A stretch of 64,000 nucleotides of DNA from Stromatinia cepivora (Eukaryota > Ascomycota > Leotiomycetes > Helotiales > Sclerotiniaceae). Shown here piece by piece: positions 1-12,839 of this stretch; within the stretch, counting starts at the first letter, position 1; each line of letters opens with the position of its first letter. The DNA is taken from NCBI GenBank assembly GCA_014898415.1, contig RCTD01000002.1, positions 1,240,001-1,304,000 of the forward strand, read 5' to 3'. The notes under the pieces are model-generated. The model saw nothing but the letters and a program-made list of their open reading frames with translations, did no database searches and had not been told where the DNA came from. A program made the translations under genes and the position numbers.

Positions 1-320
1 ACCCCTGTCGATTTCGTTCAATTTGGTTGATTTGGTCAATTTGGTCGATTAACTTGGTCGATTTCGGAATTGACCATATCAACCACCCATCATCACTATA
101 CCATAATTCAACCTCCTTCCCTTTTCTATTGAAACTTTTTCCTTTCAGAGGTTCCCCAAATCAAGGAGAATACGAATCAATATTAATTTAACCAATTGAT
201 GAACGATTTGGTCGATTTGGTCAATTCATTCGTCATTTTGGTCAATTTGGTCGATTAATTTGGTCAATTTGGTCAATTTCCAGTAAATTGACCAAATCAA
301 CCAAAATGACCAATCTAATT
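1..320. repeat. Degenerate GGTCAATTT/GGTCGATTT direct and inverted repeats
   Basis: Short units of the type TTTGGTCAATTTGGTCGATT recur at about 10-65 and 185-280, and their reverse complements (AATTGACCAAATCAACC) follow at about 70-85 and 290-320, so each block can fold back on itself. No coding frame is visible. The block lies directly upstream of the gypsy pol tail and may be the variable 3' non-coding part of that element. The repeat structure is seen directly; its origin is inference. Confidence 0.6.
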
Positions 321-329
321 GATTTAAAG

Positions 330-706
330 CTCATGAACCTTCACAAAACCTGGTTTCCGATGAAATAGCAATGGAACAGAGGAGTGAAACGCTCGAGGGC
401 GAGCTTTTCCGAAGGGGGGGGTAGTGTCACGAATCGTGAACCACAGGAGGCTAACCACGTGATACCTCTTATCTCCCACGTCCATTGATGAGCTGATCGT
501 CCGTGCACATGCGTTACGATTCATGCGATTTAGTATGGTAAAATGGTGACCCTAATAACACATGCGCACAACCCCGCAGCTTACGAATGGGTATTTGTGT
601 ATATATATCTAGTCGCTCCTTACGAGCCATAGTTCTTCAGTTGTAGATTCTAAAGAACATAATTGACCCTGTTTATTCAGCTCTACTACGGCTCTTGTGC
701 GTCACA
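330..706 (+). mobile_element. 3' end of a Ty3/gypsy retrotransposon: pol tail, polypurine tract and LTR
   Basis: A + frame at about 390-435 reads ERSRASFSEGGG-type residues (observed RSRASFSEGGGSVT), the usual last residues of fungal gypsy polyproteins. It runs over a purine tract (GAAGGGGGGGG, about 412-421) into TGTCACG at 425, a typical LTR start. The LTR appears to end with CACA at 704-706, giving about 282 bp, and holds a TATATATA box near 600. Base composition is near normal, unlike the AT-rich element that starts within a few bases of its end. The rest of the element is outside the window or lost. Confidence 0.65.
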
Positions 707-710
707 AAAG

Positions 711-1009
711 CCCTGTGATCCCCTGTATCTTATGAAGGATCAAAGCGTATGCTTTCCAATCGGAATGAAGGATCTACTAGCCCTTACCAATCTACCAATT
801 GATAAAGTGATCCTGATATCCTAATAAACAGAGATCTAGTTTAATTAAGGTGTATATTGACTAAATAATTATTTATTTGTTCTATATATATAGCTCTTGA
901 TTTATATAATCAAGGGTAAATCATTCAATTCTTTTATTCTATTAATTATATATATCATTTATTCCTTGATCCCTGAAAATACTTTATAATCATATTATCC
1001 TGTGATAAT
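711..1009 (+). repeat. 5' LTR of the copia element
   Basis: About 299 bp, beginning CCCTGTGATC and ending near CCTGTGATAA. It aligns without gaps to 8691-8989. This copy keeps more G/C at some sites and loses them at others, as expected when both LTRs suffer transition mutations independently. The start could be a few bases to either side because AAAA precedes both copies. Confidence 0.85.
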
Positions 1010-4000
1010 TATAAGTCTGGTAATTCTTAAATCTATATAATTTTCTATCCAATGATTACTAAGTATTCAAAGGATCATTTTTAAAATATCATTTTTATTT
1101 TATTTATAATTTAATATTTATATTAATTCAGTTACCTTTATTTAATATAATAAAAGATCAAAACAATCTTTTTCTTACAATCTATACTCAATAATTGGAG
1201 TAATATTTATATTTGAAAAATAAATGTTAAATTCAAAGAATCTGGGATTTAATCAATTTAGAGAATAATCTGTTTGTTTTTATATCAATTATATCTATTC
1301 CAAGTTTCGATTTGACGAATAAGCTTATCTATATTTAGATCGATTGGTTTTTAGTTAAACTATTTGTTTTATCTTTTATTATTAATCTTCAAATCAAATA
1401 TAATTAAGAAAAACAAATTCAATATCAAAAGGAATTCTCGGAATATCTTGTAACGATCCAATCCAAAGAAGATATTAATAGAAATACAAAGATGAAAGAT
1501 TCTAATAATAATATATCAGGATTTACTTTTAATAAATCTATTATTTCATTTTCAATTATCTTTCAAGAAATCTTTTCTGAGTTTATCTTTCTCCAATTAG
1601 AGTATCGATATCGATAACAAAAATATATATAGAATTACAAAACTTTTTAGAATGTTTATGAATGAATTGAATCATTAATTGATCAAATATACTTTATAAA
1701 ACTATCTATCTTTAATTAGGGTATTATAGTTTTTCTATTCAAGATAATCATCAATATATTCAAAAAGAAATTCGCATTTACAATAACTATTGCCAAACTC
1801 GTAATATTATAAGAATACTGGTTTATTTTAATATAAACCTTGTTTGGCAGAACCGATTTTGTTAAATAGTATAGGGATTAGATTATAATCTATACCAAAG
1901 TTTTCGTATACAAGATTATTAAGGTATAGAATGAAATCGTTATTAATACTTTTCTATAAACTATTGATACCAGGATATTCCCAATCTAGATAAATATTAT
2001 AATTATATAGATCGAAATGAATAATCAGTTTGGATTACCTAACCTTTTATTCAAATAATTCGGAGATATTTTTGAAGGATTAATCTTTCAAAATTCTATT
2101 TTTTCAAAAACTAAAGGAGAAATATATTCTATATTTATTTCTTTTCAAAATAATAAAAAATCTAAAAAGAATAAAAAGAGTATTAATTTTGAAAGCAATC
2201 AGGAGATCAAAAAGATTTGGGAATATCTTTGTAAAACCGAATTTGAATAGAATAATGGAATTGGTTATAATTACACTGTTCATAATTGTAAAGTCATAAA
2301 GTTAATGTTCATTAGAAAAATCAATCCATTATTCAAAAGGGTATTCAATGAAAATGAACTATAAATAATTAAAGATCGAATAAGATTATATTCATAAAAG
2401 TAATTTCATTCTGATTAGATCAAAAGGAAATGAATGAAAAGTTCTATTGATCTTTCAGGATCTTCAATTAATATTGTTATCTTGAATGCTTGATATAATC
2501 AATTAAGAATATACTTTACAATAATGAAAGTATATTATTTGTTTAATAACATTTTGTTTGATAATTGTGATATTATATATATTATAAACGATATATCTCT
2601 ATTAAATAATCATCGATATCGATTATCCGATCCCAATGATCTTATAGAAATAGATATTTCCAGTTTTTAAATTTTAGGATACAGGGTTTATATTATTAAA
2701 GGGATTATCAAAAAAGAAGATTATTTTAATAATGATTTAATTTTGAATAATATAATACTCATCCCTGGTTTTTATATCAATATCATTTCAGAGATTCGAT
2801 TGAAAAAAGCCGGTTTATAATTCTTAAAATATAATTATATTTTTTATAAAAAAGATCATATAAATAGTATAATAATTATTCAATATATTTATATTGAAAA
2901 TCTTATATTTTTAGAATACAAATTACTTTCTATTTATTCGAATACTTTTATATCTATTTCTATAAACAATCCTTTTATAATATATCTAATAATGAATAGA
3001 AAAATAAATAAAATATTCTATTGTTCTTATAATTCATCTTTTTTAAGAGAAAATATAAATGAAATATAATATAAATACTTCGAATATTTGGAAAAGGAAG
3101 TTTTTGAATATTTAATATTTATAATATAAAACATCAAAATAAAAGGTATTATTCGTTCCAATTGTATCGACTATATTCACATTTATATGAAGCAAATCAT
3201 TTCTTGTACTCCAAATGATTACTAATTACTTTAACCCTTCTACAAAATCTAATGGGATCTTTTTGATTTCGATAAAGAGTATAATAATGTATTATAGCTT
3301 TTATTGATCAAAAAAATATACTATAATAAAATCTTTTTATATCCAATTTATTATAAAATATATGATAAAGTATTTATAATCATTCAAAGTTTTGTAGTTT
3401 GGATTCACTATAAGTATAGTTTAACGATCGTAACGATTAAACAGGATAATGATATATTTGTCATTGGAATTATAGGAGTAATATTATTTGAAAAATAGAT
3501 CAAACAAAAAGGTATCGAATTCGAATTATCCCTATTTTATATATATAAATCTAATAAAGGATTAAAATATATAGGATAAGAAATAATTACAAAATAGATA
3601 AAAATACAGATTACAATAAGTTTACTGAACAAATTGTAGATAAAAATGATGTAAATTGTTATTTATTTATATAATATAAATCCTTTAAAGATTAAATCCT
3701 TTAAATCGTTTAATAAAATATTCGATATATGATTTTGTAATTACTTTCGCAAAGATAATCCCCTGTTTGCAAAAAAAATATTTAACGATCTTTATCCCAA
3801 CTAGAATAGAATCTATAGGTATAGATACCGAGTTTATTTTTTGGATAAGAATAGAGAAGCTGGAATTAATAGGAAATAATACAAAATCAATCCTTAAGTA
3901 TATATTGGGTATTTAATGGGTTATATCCTAGGTATATTGATCTATTGTATATGAATATCCAAGTTCGATAAAGTTATTATTATTCGAAATATAATATTTA

Positions 4001-7000
4001 ATAAGGAATTCATTTATCATATAGATTCCATCAATCAAATAATCGATATTTATATTACAAAAAAGCTTAAACAATTTATTAGAATTTTTGATCTACAAGA
4101 TTATATCGAAATGAACAGAACGATTATTCAAAACAAAGACAATTATAAAGACTTCATTTATTTATCTATTTTTATGGATCGAAAAGTTCTTAATTCATTT
4201 ATCAAATGTATTTCAGATCTATTATTTACAAACGAACTGGTTTCGGGGAAAGATATAGATTTAAAGAATGATAATGGAAATAAAAAAATCGATTTAGAAT
4301 TATCTAATTTATTTAATCCTTTAAGTAATGAGGATAAAGTATATAATAAAGATATACAAATATTGATCAATCCTTTTATTAAAGAAACTAAAAAAACCGA
4401 TTTTTTTATTGAAAAGCAATTATATTTTATGGGTAAAGATGTTGATATTATTTAAGAAGATATTTGTAATAATAATATAGATCTCGATTTTATTAAATAT
4501 ATTGATATAAAAATTATAAAATATAAATCTATTAATTATACTATTAAAATTCTTTGTGATATATACAAAAATGATTTAGAGATTACTTTAATCAATCAAT
4601 TTCAATATTCCAAAAGGAAGTATATATATTAGAATGATTAATCAAAATATTCCGTAGAGGAAATCCAATTATTACAAAAATTGCTGTGTTTTATGTATTT
4701 ATTTGATTGATTTATAGAGGATTTGTAGATTTATAATCTCAAATAGATATCTAAAAGAGTTCACATTATAAAGATTGAAATATTCAGGGCTCAAATTAAT
4801 CCGTTTGAGTTTCAATTATATAATTATTATTTGGAGTTATTTTTCTTTCAGGAGTTATTTGGTTTTTGTATTTTAGAGCAATTAATATATATATGAAGGC
4901 AATTGTATATACAATAATGCTATCAAGGGAGCAATCTCAATGCTGGATTTTATATAGAAATTGTTATATCTCAAAGGATAAATTCAATAAACTTATTTTA
5001 TTTAAACAATTTTCATTTTATATTCTAGTTTGATCAATAAGGAATAAACAATATAGAGAAGTATTTTCAATTTGTAATAGTTTATAATGTAATCATTATT
5101 GGAATTGAAGCAAAACCATTACTATCTTTCATTTGGTTTACAATCAATGGATTATAAATAATATTACTTCCTTGAATTTATATATTTGTAATTCCAAAGT
5201 TACTTCGTTTTTATTATTAATTAGAAGATTATCAAATAGAATATTGGTTCAAATAGAACTGCGATCTTGAGATTAATAATTTTAAAACAAAGAAAATCTA
5301 ATATGAAATCGATTTTAGATTGGAATTTATAAAATTGATCCTTCTTTAATAAATGTTTATATATAAATGTAATAATCAAGGTTTAATTATTTATTGTTGT
5401 TTATATTTAGTAATATAAGAAGATCTTTAGATTAAAAATATTATTAAGATTATTTATATCGTTATATTAGCAAATCGATTATTTCGAATTGTAATAACAA
5501 TTGTTGTTAAATACAATCTCGAAACAAAGCAATATAATGTAATCAATATTTTTGTTAATATTTTGTACGATCTTTTTGGTATCTTAGTTGTATATTATTT
5601 ATTTGATGAATATAAAATCCTAAACAAAAATATTATAATCGATTGAGCTTTATATAATCTACAAGATTCCTTAATTATATAGTTTAAGGATTTCATTTGG
5701 ATATTTGAGAAATTAGGATTGGTATAATACAAAAAGGAATTATATTTATATATTAATTTAGAATATATTATTATAATTCTTTTCTTTGTAAATAATATTT
5801 AGATTATTTATTATAAGAAAAACAAATCAGTTATTATAAAGATTATTAAGGGAATCAAAATTGTATATAAATTATAAGATCTAAGAAATATTAAATAGTT
5901 TTTAGATATATATATATTTTGTAATCGATTCAAAAAAAAGTTATAATTAGTTTATAATATATATATTAAGAAGATTGCTAAGAAATTCAAAGCAACAAAT
6001 AAAACAGTAAGTATATTGTTTCTGATAATAATATTTCGGAAAAATCAAGATCAAGTTCCTATATATATTATAAAAATATATCAAAAGAAAATGGATTTAG
6101 TATTATATATTATAATCATTATAAAAGCGGATGTATCATTTGTTGTTTCGCAATTGAACTATTATTTGATCAATTTATTAAGCGATTATATGAAAGTTAT
6201 CGATCATTGTTTATAATATTTATAAAATATAAAGTATCTTATAATTTAATATAGTAATGATCAAATATTATAACTTTTTGTTTTTTTAGATACTTTTTTT
6301 GTAGATAATCCAGATATTCATCAATTATCCCAAAAATATGTTATATTTCTTTTTGATAGTTTAATTGTATAGAAAACGTTCAAATAAAATATCATGATTA
6401 TTTCGATTATTGAAGCAGAGTTTTTTGGAATTGAATATATATCAAAAGAAATTATGGTAATCCTATATTTTTTAAAAGAAATTGATCTAATAATAAAAGA
6501 ATTTGTAATAATCTTTTGTAATAATCAATAAATGATCAGATTGATAATTGATAAGAATAAATAGATTATTATAAAATTATATTATATAGATATTCAAAAT
6601 ATATAATTATATTAAGAATATTCAAAAGGGAACTTTTATATAACTTATTTATCGATTATCGATATAATTATTGATAGGTTTATTAAGAATCTTATAAAAC
6701 AAAAATTCGAATATTTCCGATCCCTTTTCAATCTATAAAATATAAATAATAGGATTATAAAACTTGAATAACAATAATTATAGAATTTGAATAATAACAA
6801 TCTGAATTATAAAATTTGAGTAATAATAATCTGAAATTTATAATTCTTTTTTTTAATATAAATAGAATAAATCCTATTTAATATTCCAGATTATTATACT
6901 TTTCTATAATATGCTTCAATTTATATATTCTATATTTATTAGAAAACAAAGAATAATCAAAATCGATTACTTTTCTATTCTTTATTTTTCTATCCTCAAA

Positions 7001-7539
7001 AAAGGATAAGTTTCTTTTTAAGCTCAATAGCTTGAAATTCAAATAAAAAAGCCTCTGAATTATTTATAATAATTAAAGAACAAAGAACAATTGGAATAAT
7101 CAAAGTTATTAATATTATTGATATTATAAAAGCTAAAGGACTATCTTTTTTTTCTTTTTTCTTTGGATATACTATTTATTCTTTTCTTCTTTTCTTTTTT
7201 ATTACTTTTTCTTTCTTATCCTTATTATCGTTTTTCGAAATTACAATATACTTTTTCTATTCAACCTTTCAAGAATTCTAATAAATAATATAACAAAAAG
7301 AAAAGAAATAATAATATAAAAACGAAAAAACAATTTCTTTTTTTTCCTCGATCTCCAGTATTATTTTTATTGTAATTCTATATCCCTATTTGGATTATAC
7401 AATTAATAATCAATATATTATAAAAATAGGGGATAAATGAAGAACTTATTTTTGAATTTTGCTGATAAATAATAATATAATAATCTATTAAAGGATAAAA
7501 AAAAGCCGGCAAAGGAGTATACAGATAAATACTACAATT

Positions 7540-7827
7540 TCAATATCGATAATTATTTAGTTTAGAAGAATCAATAAAGTATTCGTTATAGAAATTATAT
7601 CTCCTAATAATCAATGATTTTATATATCGAATATATAAATGATTATTTCTTTCTTTACGATTTCTTTCATTTTTTGTTTTAATTAGAAAACCAGTAATTT
7701 TCGATGATCTTTTTTTTCTCTTTTCTTTATTTGATTTATTATCCGAAAAACCTGGCATCGAAAGATCGAATGGATTGTTGTTATTAGATAAAGAAACCCT
7801 TCTTTTTTTCTTTTCTTCATTGAACAA
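7540..7827 (-). pseudogene. Antisense basic ORF inside the copia element
   Basis: A 95-codon frame on the strand opposite to pol, in the 1.9 kb between RNase H and the 3' LTR. It is rich in Lys, Arg, Asn and Ser, starts MFNEEKKKRRVSLSNNNN, and contains a KEKRKKRSSK run that would suit a nuclear localisation signal. It resembles no family I recognise. In such AT-rich DNA stop codons are frequent, so a frame this long is mildly notable. It may be a remnant of an accessory gene of the element or chance. Confidence 0.3.
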
Positions 7828-8099
7828 TCTTTACTTTGATAATTACAAATATAGGATTAATAAAACCTTTCAATTATATAACAAAATTCAAAAATGAAAT
7901 TTATTTCTAAATTATTATTTGAATTTATAATAAACAATTGATTATAACAAACAATAATTCCTTCAATAAAAAGAAACAATTTCTGAAATAAATGATTATA
8001 TATTATTTTAGAAATAAATTTAATTAAATTATATTCCCAAAGATCGATATCTTGGTTTGTTATTTATATTAAATTCATTAATTCTTTCTACTCGATTTA

Positions 8100-8291
8100 T
8101 TAATCCTTTAAAGAAGTATTGGAATTTTCTTTTATATTTAACTCTTTTAAAGCTTTCTTTTTAGCTATTATTTGCTTAATATAATTGAGATTCGTTTGTT
8201 TAGCTTTCTTAAATCCTAAAATCTTAGATATAATAATAATCAATAAGAATTTGATTAAAAACAAAAACAAAAATGCAAAAAGGGGATCCAT
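8100..8291 (-). pseudogene. Antisense membrane-type ORF inside the copia element
   Basis: A 63-codon frame opposite to pol. Residues 3-25 are a continuous hydrophobic stretch (PLFAFLFLFLIKFLLIIIIS), followed by a Lys-rich, helix-forming tail to the end. The arrangement of one membrane anchor and a basic helix is tidy for random AT-rich DNA, but biased composition (TTT/ATT/AAA codons) gives such patterns easily. It could be an exon of the same antisense gene as 7540-7827. No family recognised. Confidence 0.3.
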
Positions 8292-8690
8292 ATATTTTTA
8301 AAAATTTATTCATTTTATTTCGTTATTGTAATCAATATATTATAATTTAACAATTATATATATTCTCAATTGTTATACTGTAGAATCGATTATTCATTTA
8401 TATTCTCCCAACGGAAAATTTTCTTTTTATTATTCAAAATCTTGATTTCGAAGAATATTGTAGGTAGCAAATTGAATACCAAAAGAAATTTGTGATTTAT
8501 ATATAATCAAATTCTTTTCTATTCTAAGGGTACCAGGATTATTTCAGGTTTATATATTACACTATTTTTTTATTGATATTTGCCTATAATCGCTTTGTAT
8601 ATTCATTTATGAATTATATAAATTGTTATTTTCTATACCTTTCCATTTGTTTCAAATTGTCTTTTGATTTAGAAAATATATTATGGAAAA

Positions 8691-8989
8691 CCCTGTAATC
8701 CTTTGTATCTTATGAAAAATCAAAATATATATTTTTCAATCAGAATGAAAAATTCATTAACCCTTATCAATCTATTAATTAATAAAATAATCCTGATATT
8801 CTAATAAACAGAGATTTAATCTAATTAAAATGTATATCAACTAAATAACCATTTATTTATTTTATATATACAGCTTTTGATTCATATAATCAAAGACAAA
8901 TTATTCAATTCTTTTATTCTACCAATTATATATACCATCTATTCCCCGATCCCTGAAAGTGCTCTGTAATCATACTATCCCGTGATAAC
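8691..8989 (+). repeat. 3' LTR of the copia element
   Basis: Begins CCCTGTAATC and ends near CCCGTGATAA; partner of 711-1009. The sequence just upstream (8680-8690, TTATGGAAAA) could be the remains of a polypurine tract. The sequence after 8990 returns to ordinary composition within about 80 bp. Confidence 0.85.
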
Positions 8990-9265
8990 TTACGAATCTG
9001 TTTTCAAATCAGCAAATTACGAATTTGTCAAACAAATCATAATAAAGAATTTATAAAATCACGTGCCTCATCATTCCCGCTCTTTGATCAACTGCCAAAC
9101 GAATGATCGAATACTAGCCTATCTTTTCCCAGCAGAATCTAGATACCTGAAGCACACGCGGACTTTTGTCCTGTAGCAAAATTGATATTCTCCAGCGTGG
9201 AACCTTTAGTCAAGCAAGTCTCCGATCCACACTTAGTACATAGGTGGGGGGGATCAGCATTCTTA

Positions 9266-9589
9266 CTAGTAGGCAATCGAAAATATAGTTATACCCGCTC
9301 TGTTTGGGGAACGGCCTCCGCTATGTTCAATATCCGCCTTAATCTCGAAGTATGTTTCATTGAGTAGATCATTTTGCTCATTGTCAAAGTCGTCAAGGCT
9401 AACGGGCCTAATATCGTGCCCTAAACGGTAATTCTTGGCGGTTTGATAAATTTCCGAACCTGAGTTATCTATGTCTATTGGGCATGAACACGCATCAGTT
9501 GGCGCTAATAAGGAGATATCCTCCATCCACCAAGAGTAATCACAATTATCTGGTTTACATGACAATGCTAAACTTTTGTCACCTCCCAT
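9266..9589 (-). pseudogene. Unidentified ORF at the tail of the GH31 gene, possible remnant
   Basis: A 107-codon open frame that overlaps the last 22 bases of the GH31 gene in another frame and runs to 9266. Its composition is gene-like (acidic and aromatic residues, mixed codons; e.g. VSLDDFDNEQNDLLNETYFE near the C end), unlike the AT-rich DNA to its left. I do not recognise it. It may be a fragment of a host gene cut off by the repeat block, or part of the GH31 3' UTR that is open by chance. Confidence 0.25.
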
Positions 9590-12015
9590 GAACCGGTCAA
9601 AAATCTCTGATCCTTCAGTTTTCCTTCTTCGTCAACTTCAAGGATACCAATGTCGGTTCCCTCAGAGTTTACTAACCTGGCCTTTGCCCCCTTGGTGGTA
9701 TTGTATAGACGAACTTCGACGTCTTGAGAATAGTCATATACAGTCTTGGTCTGCCCTGATTTTCCGAGCACAAGAACTGTATTTTCTCGGACATATAAGG
9801 GCAGAGTATCGAAAGCATGATTTTCCTTGAACCAACCAGGTCCGCTCTTCACTTCGTTGGTGAAGAAGTTTGTCCACTTACCTTTTGGTAGGTAAAATTC
9901 GACATCACCGGATTCTTCAAAAATTGGGGCCACGAGTAAACTATCTCCAAACATGAATTGCCGGTCAAGATACCATGATGTGGGGTCATCTGGGAACTCC
10001 AAGCACATAGCTCGAAGTGAGAGAGGTATACCCAACTCGACAGCTTCTTGAGCCTGTGAGAATATATATGGCATAAGTCTTGCTTTCAACAATGACCACT
10101 TTGAAAGAACCTTGGAGCAACCTTGATCCGATTTGTCATCTCCATCTACTGTCCATGGTACACGGAAAGAATTACTGCCATGAAGTCTGCTGTGAGAGCA
10201 AAGAAGGCCAAAAGCAACCCAACGCTTGTAGATCCAAGGAGGAGGGTAGCCCTCAAAGCCCCCAATATCAACTGACCAAAAGGCATAACCGGACAGTCCT
10301 AGAGATAGACCTCCTCGAACCGATTCGGCCATAGCTTCGGGAGTTGATTCGCAATCACCACCCCACTGCAACGGGAAACGCTGAGTTCCGGCAGTTGCAC
10401 TACGTGCGAAGAGAACGGCTTCATCCTTCCCATATCGGTCTTGCAACGCCTCGTAAACAATCTTATTGTACAAGAACGCATAGTAGTTGTGCATCTTTCT
10501 TGGATCGAGAGACGAGTCAAACCACTGAACATCCTTAGATGGAATGCGCTCTCCAAAATCGGTCTTAATTGAATCGACTCCTTTATCAAACAGACCCTTC
10601 AAACACCCTACGTACCATTCCGTGGCCTCAGGGTTCGTAAAGTCGATAATGGCCATTCCAGTCTGCCAAAGATCCCACTGGAAAACGTCGCCGTTCTTGC
10701 GCTTGAGTAGGTAGCCTTTGCTCGCAGCGTATTTGAAGACAGGAGATGCTTGACCCAGATATGGATTCACCCATACACAAACTTTTTTGACAAGTCCTAC
10801 TAGTAGTTAGCAAAAAGTCTTCATCCAACCAACTCAGGACTTACCAGATTCTTTCAGCCGGGAGATCTGAGCTTTCGGATCTGGGAACATTTCGGAATCG
10901 AACTCAAAATCACACCAGTGAAACGCTTTCATCCAGAAACAATCAAAGTGGAAGACTTCAACTGGAATATCTCGCGCACTCATCCCTTCGAGGAATGAGT
11001 TCACGGTCTTTTCGTCGTAGTTTGTGGTGAAACTTGTGCTCAACCAGAGTCCAAAACTCCAGCTAGGCACTTTTCCAGGCTTTCCCGTCAAGATTGAATA
11101 CTTTGTTAAAACTTCTTTCGGTGTTGGACCATAAATGATGTACCTTCGACGGTCAGTACTTGGCTTTCAGGAAACACGTAGCGGGAGTAACGCACCATTT
11201 CAGTCTTTGACCTTCCACACTTGTCTGAACTCGGCAGCATCTCTCACTTCCGATTTCCAAATCCACCTTGTCAGGCGTGTCAATGAATATACCATACCCT
11301 CTTGAACTCATCCAAAATGGCACGTTTTTGTAGGCTTGGTCACTAGAAGTGCCTCCATCGGCATTCCAAAGCTCAACAGACTGGCCGACTCTATTGAAAG
11401 CTCCAAAACGCTCTCCTAAACCGTATACGGATTCCCCTACTGACAGTGTCGATTGAGTGAAGATATAATGTTCAAAGTCCCTCATATCAGCGATTTGCAT
11501 AGGGCTACTGGTTGCTGGACTATATGCCAAGCCAACACTTCGATTAAGTAGCGAGGTGAGCTCTTTCGAACCATCAGTGGCATGGAATCGAATTTCGAAG
11601 TCATGATTGCCAGTTTTTACGGTCGCAGACAAGGATCCAGACTTCAGGGTGGTTGACTTTTCGGTCTTCGCAATTTCGACTTGATTACTTTCTGGCTTTC
11701 CTGCTGGAAATAGATCGAAATGAGGTCCTGGATTGCGAGCGCCTAGAAAGTGTGTGGTTTCGACGGAGATTACTCCATCAAATGGAGCTTCTACATCCTT
11801 TCTAAAATCAATATCATGTCCAGTTACTAGCAGGACAAACTTACAATTGTCAAGGTGCTCAAATTCAAAGAATCTGACCTGGCAAAAATCTTTCTTGTCG
11901 GACAAAGCAAACTCAACGCTTTGCCATCCTCACGCTCGGTAATAGCATATACTTCTTCAGCATATTCTAATCGCTTCCCCTCCGCTGGCAACCACATTCC
12001 ATTTCTGAATTTCAT
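9568..12015 (-). CDS. GH31 alpha-xylosidase (YicI type), intracellular
   Basis: Hydrolyses alpha-1,6-linked xylose from the non-reducing end of xyloglucan oligosaccharides (isoprimeverose-type substrates). Four exons: 12015-11845, 11797-11196, 11143-10845, 10796-9568; introns of 47, 52 and 48 bp; sum 2301 nt, 766 aa, normal for the family. The N terminus (MKFRNGMWLPAEGKRLEY) has no signal peptide, so a cytosolic enzyme. The catalytic nucleophile is Asp437 in SIKTDFGERIP and the acid/base is Asp505 in FPLQWGGDCES; both contexts match bacterial YicI rather than GH31 alpha-glucosidases, which argues for xylosidase. It diverges from the GH3 gene at 12840 across an 824-bp shared promoter. The second exon joint uses the late acceptor AAAG and the fourth the second of two tandem TAGs; both are chosen by frame. 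Substrate is inferred from family. Confidence 0.94.
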
Positions 12016-12839
12016 ATTGAGAATTCTTTTGTGATGTCTTGAACCAAATAATCACTTCCGTGACTAAAGTCAACAATACAACGGGTTGAAGTTGAGCAAA
12101 AATCAAAGTTTACAATTAATTCACCACGACGAACCTCATCTACATAGATAGCTAGCTCCAACAGCTGCCAACATATCACCCCCAATCAACCCCACTTCCA
12201 ACTGAATAATTTTGGGTTCTCTTTATTTTTGGCTAAATGCAGTTTTCGCCAAGCGCTCCGATACGTTGATGGGTGGTGAGGGGTACCTCTATTTATCCGC
12301 CCCGCGTTGCATTATCCACAACCGGATGAAGAAGTCGAGATTGGGTTTCGCACGAATATTGTTCCGGAAGTACATTCACCGCTTTTTTTTTAAAGAGCTT
12401 CCACGAGTTAAGTTTCAAGAACTGGATAGTTTCTGTCATTTCCACATATTCATCCCCATGTATCACGAGCTACAACACGAGAGTCTAAGGATGCAGGTCG
12501 GTACCAAGATGTACAACATCTGCGGGAAAAACCAATTATCCTTGATTCAGCTACCCTTCACTCGGTTTGCACCTAGACCTGGTTTGGCTTCAATTTACGA
12601 TTCGACATTAGATTATGTCTTTACCCATAACTCATCCTAACAAAAGTATCCTTTTATCCAGTTAATAAGAGAGATGAGTGAATGGAACTAGAGATGCAAG
12701 ACCAAAAAGGATGCAGGAGGGTGCGCTCCGAGGTCTGGGCCGCTTCGTCTGGGAGCTTTAAAAGAGCAACGATTCCCAGGTGTAAAATTTCTTTTCTTGG
12801 ACATATTCTTCACAGAAGATATCACTCTCCATACTCAAG
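12016..12839. promoter_or_regulatory. Shared divergent promoter of the GH31 and GH3 genes
   Basis: An 824-bp region between two divergently transcribed glycosidase genes. It holds one exact GGCTAAA box (12231-12237), the consensus for XlnR/XYR1-class activators of xylanase and xyloglucanase genes, and one GCGGGG box on the - strand (12300-12305) that fits the CreA repressor consensus SYGGRG. A TTTAAAA-like box lies at about 12766, some 75 bp before the GH3 start. A 142-codon + frame inside (12212-12640) has no gene-like features. Control by these factors is inference from motif matches only. Confidence 0.45.
12231..12237 (+). promoter_or_regulatory. XlnR/XYR1-type GGCTAAA box
   Basis: Exact match to the GGCTAAA consensus, 609 bp before the GH3 start and 216 bp before the GH31 start. 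A 7-mer is expected by chance about once in 8 kb per two strands, so its place in a glycosidase promoter is suggestive only. Confidence 0.4.

Larger units (their letters stand above)
711..8989 (+). mobile_element. RIP-degraded Ty1/copia LTR retrotransposon
   Basis: Two LTRs (711-1009 and 8691-8989) lie exactly 7,980 bp apart with no indels, and their differences are mostly C/T and G/A. Between them copia domains read in order on the + strand, broken by many stops. The protease starts near 2560 (DNCD for DSGC) and ends with LIPGFYINIISEIRLKKAG at 2745-2815. Integrase-like sequence lies near 3304-3498. Reverse transcriptase ends with KADVSFVVSQLNYYLINL near 6120-6180. RNase H follows with IIEAEFFGIEYISKE near 6400-6455 and KGNFYITYLSIID near 6625-6665. 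Pol ends near 6738. Order PR-IN-RT-RH defines copia. The element cannot be coding now. No target duplication is visible, and about 1.9 kb of non-pol sequence precedes the 3' LTR. Confidence 0.92.

Noticed and set aside
4111..4455. 114-codon + frame as a host gene
   Set aside because: Lies in frame order between copia integrase and reverse transcriptase; it is a stop-free piece of the damaged polyprotein.
12212..12640. 142-codon + frame in the GH31-GH3 promoter
   Set aside because: No family features, no splice logic, and it fills the only promoter available to two divergent genes.
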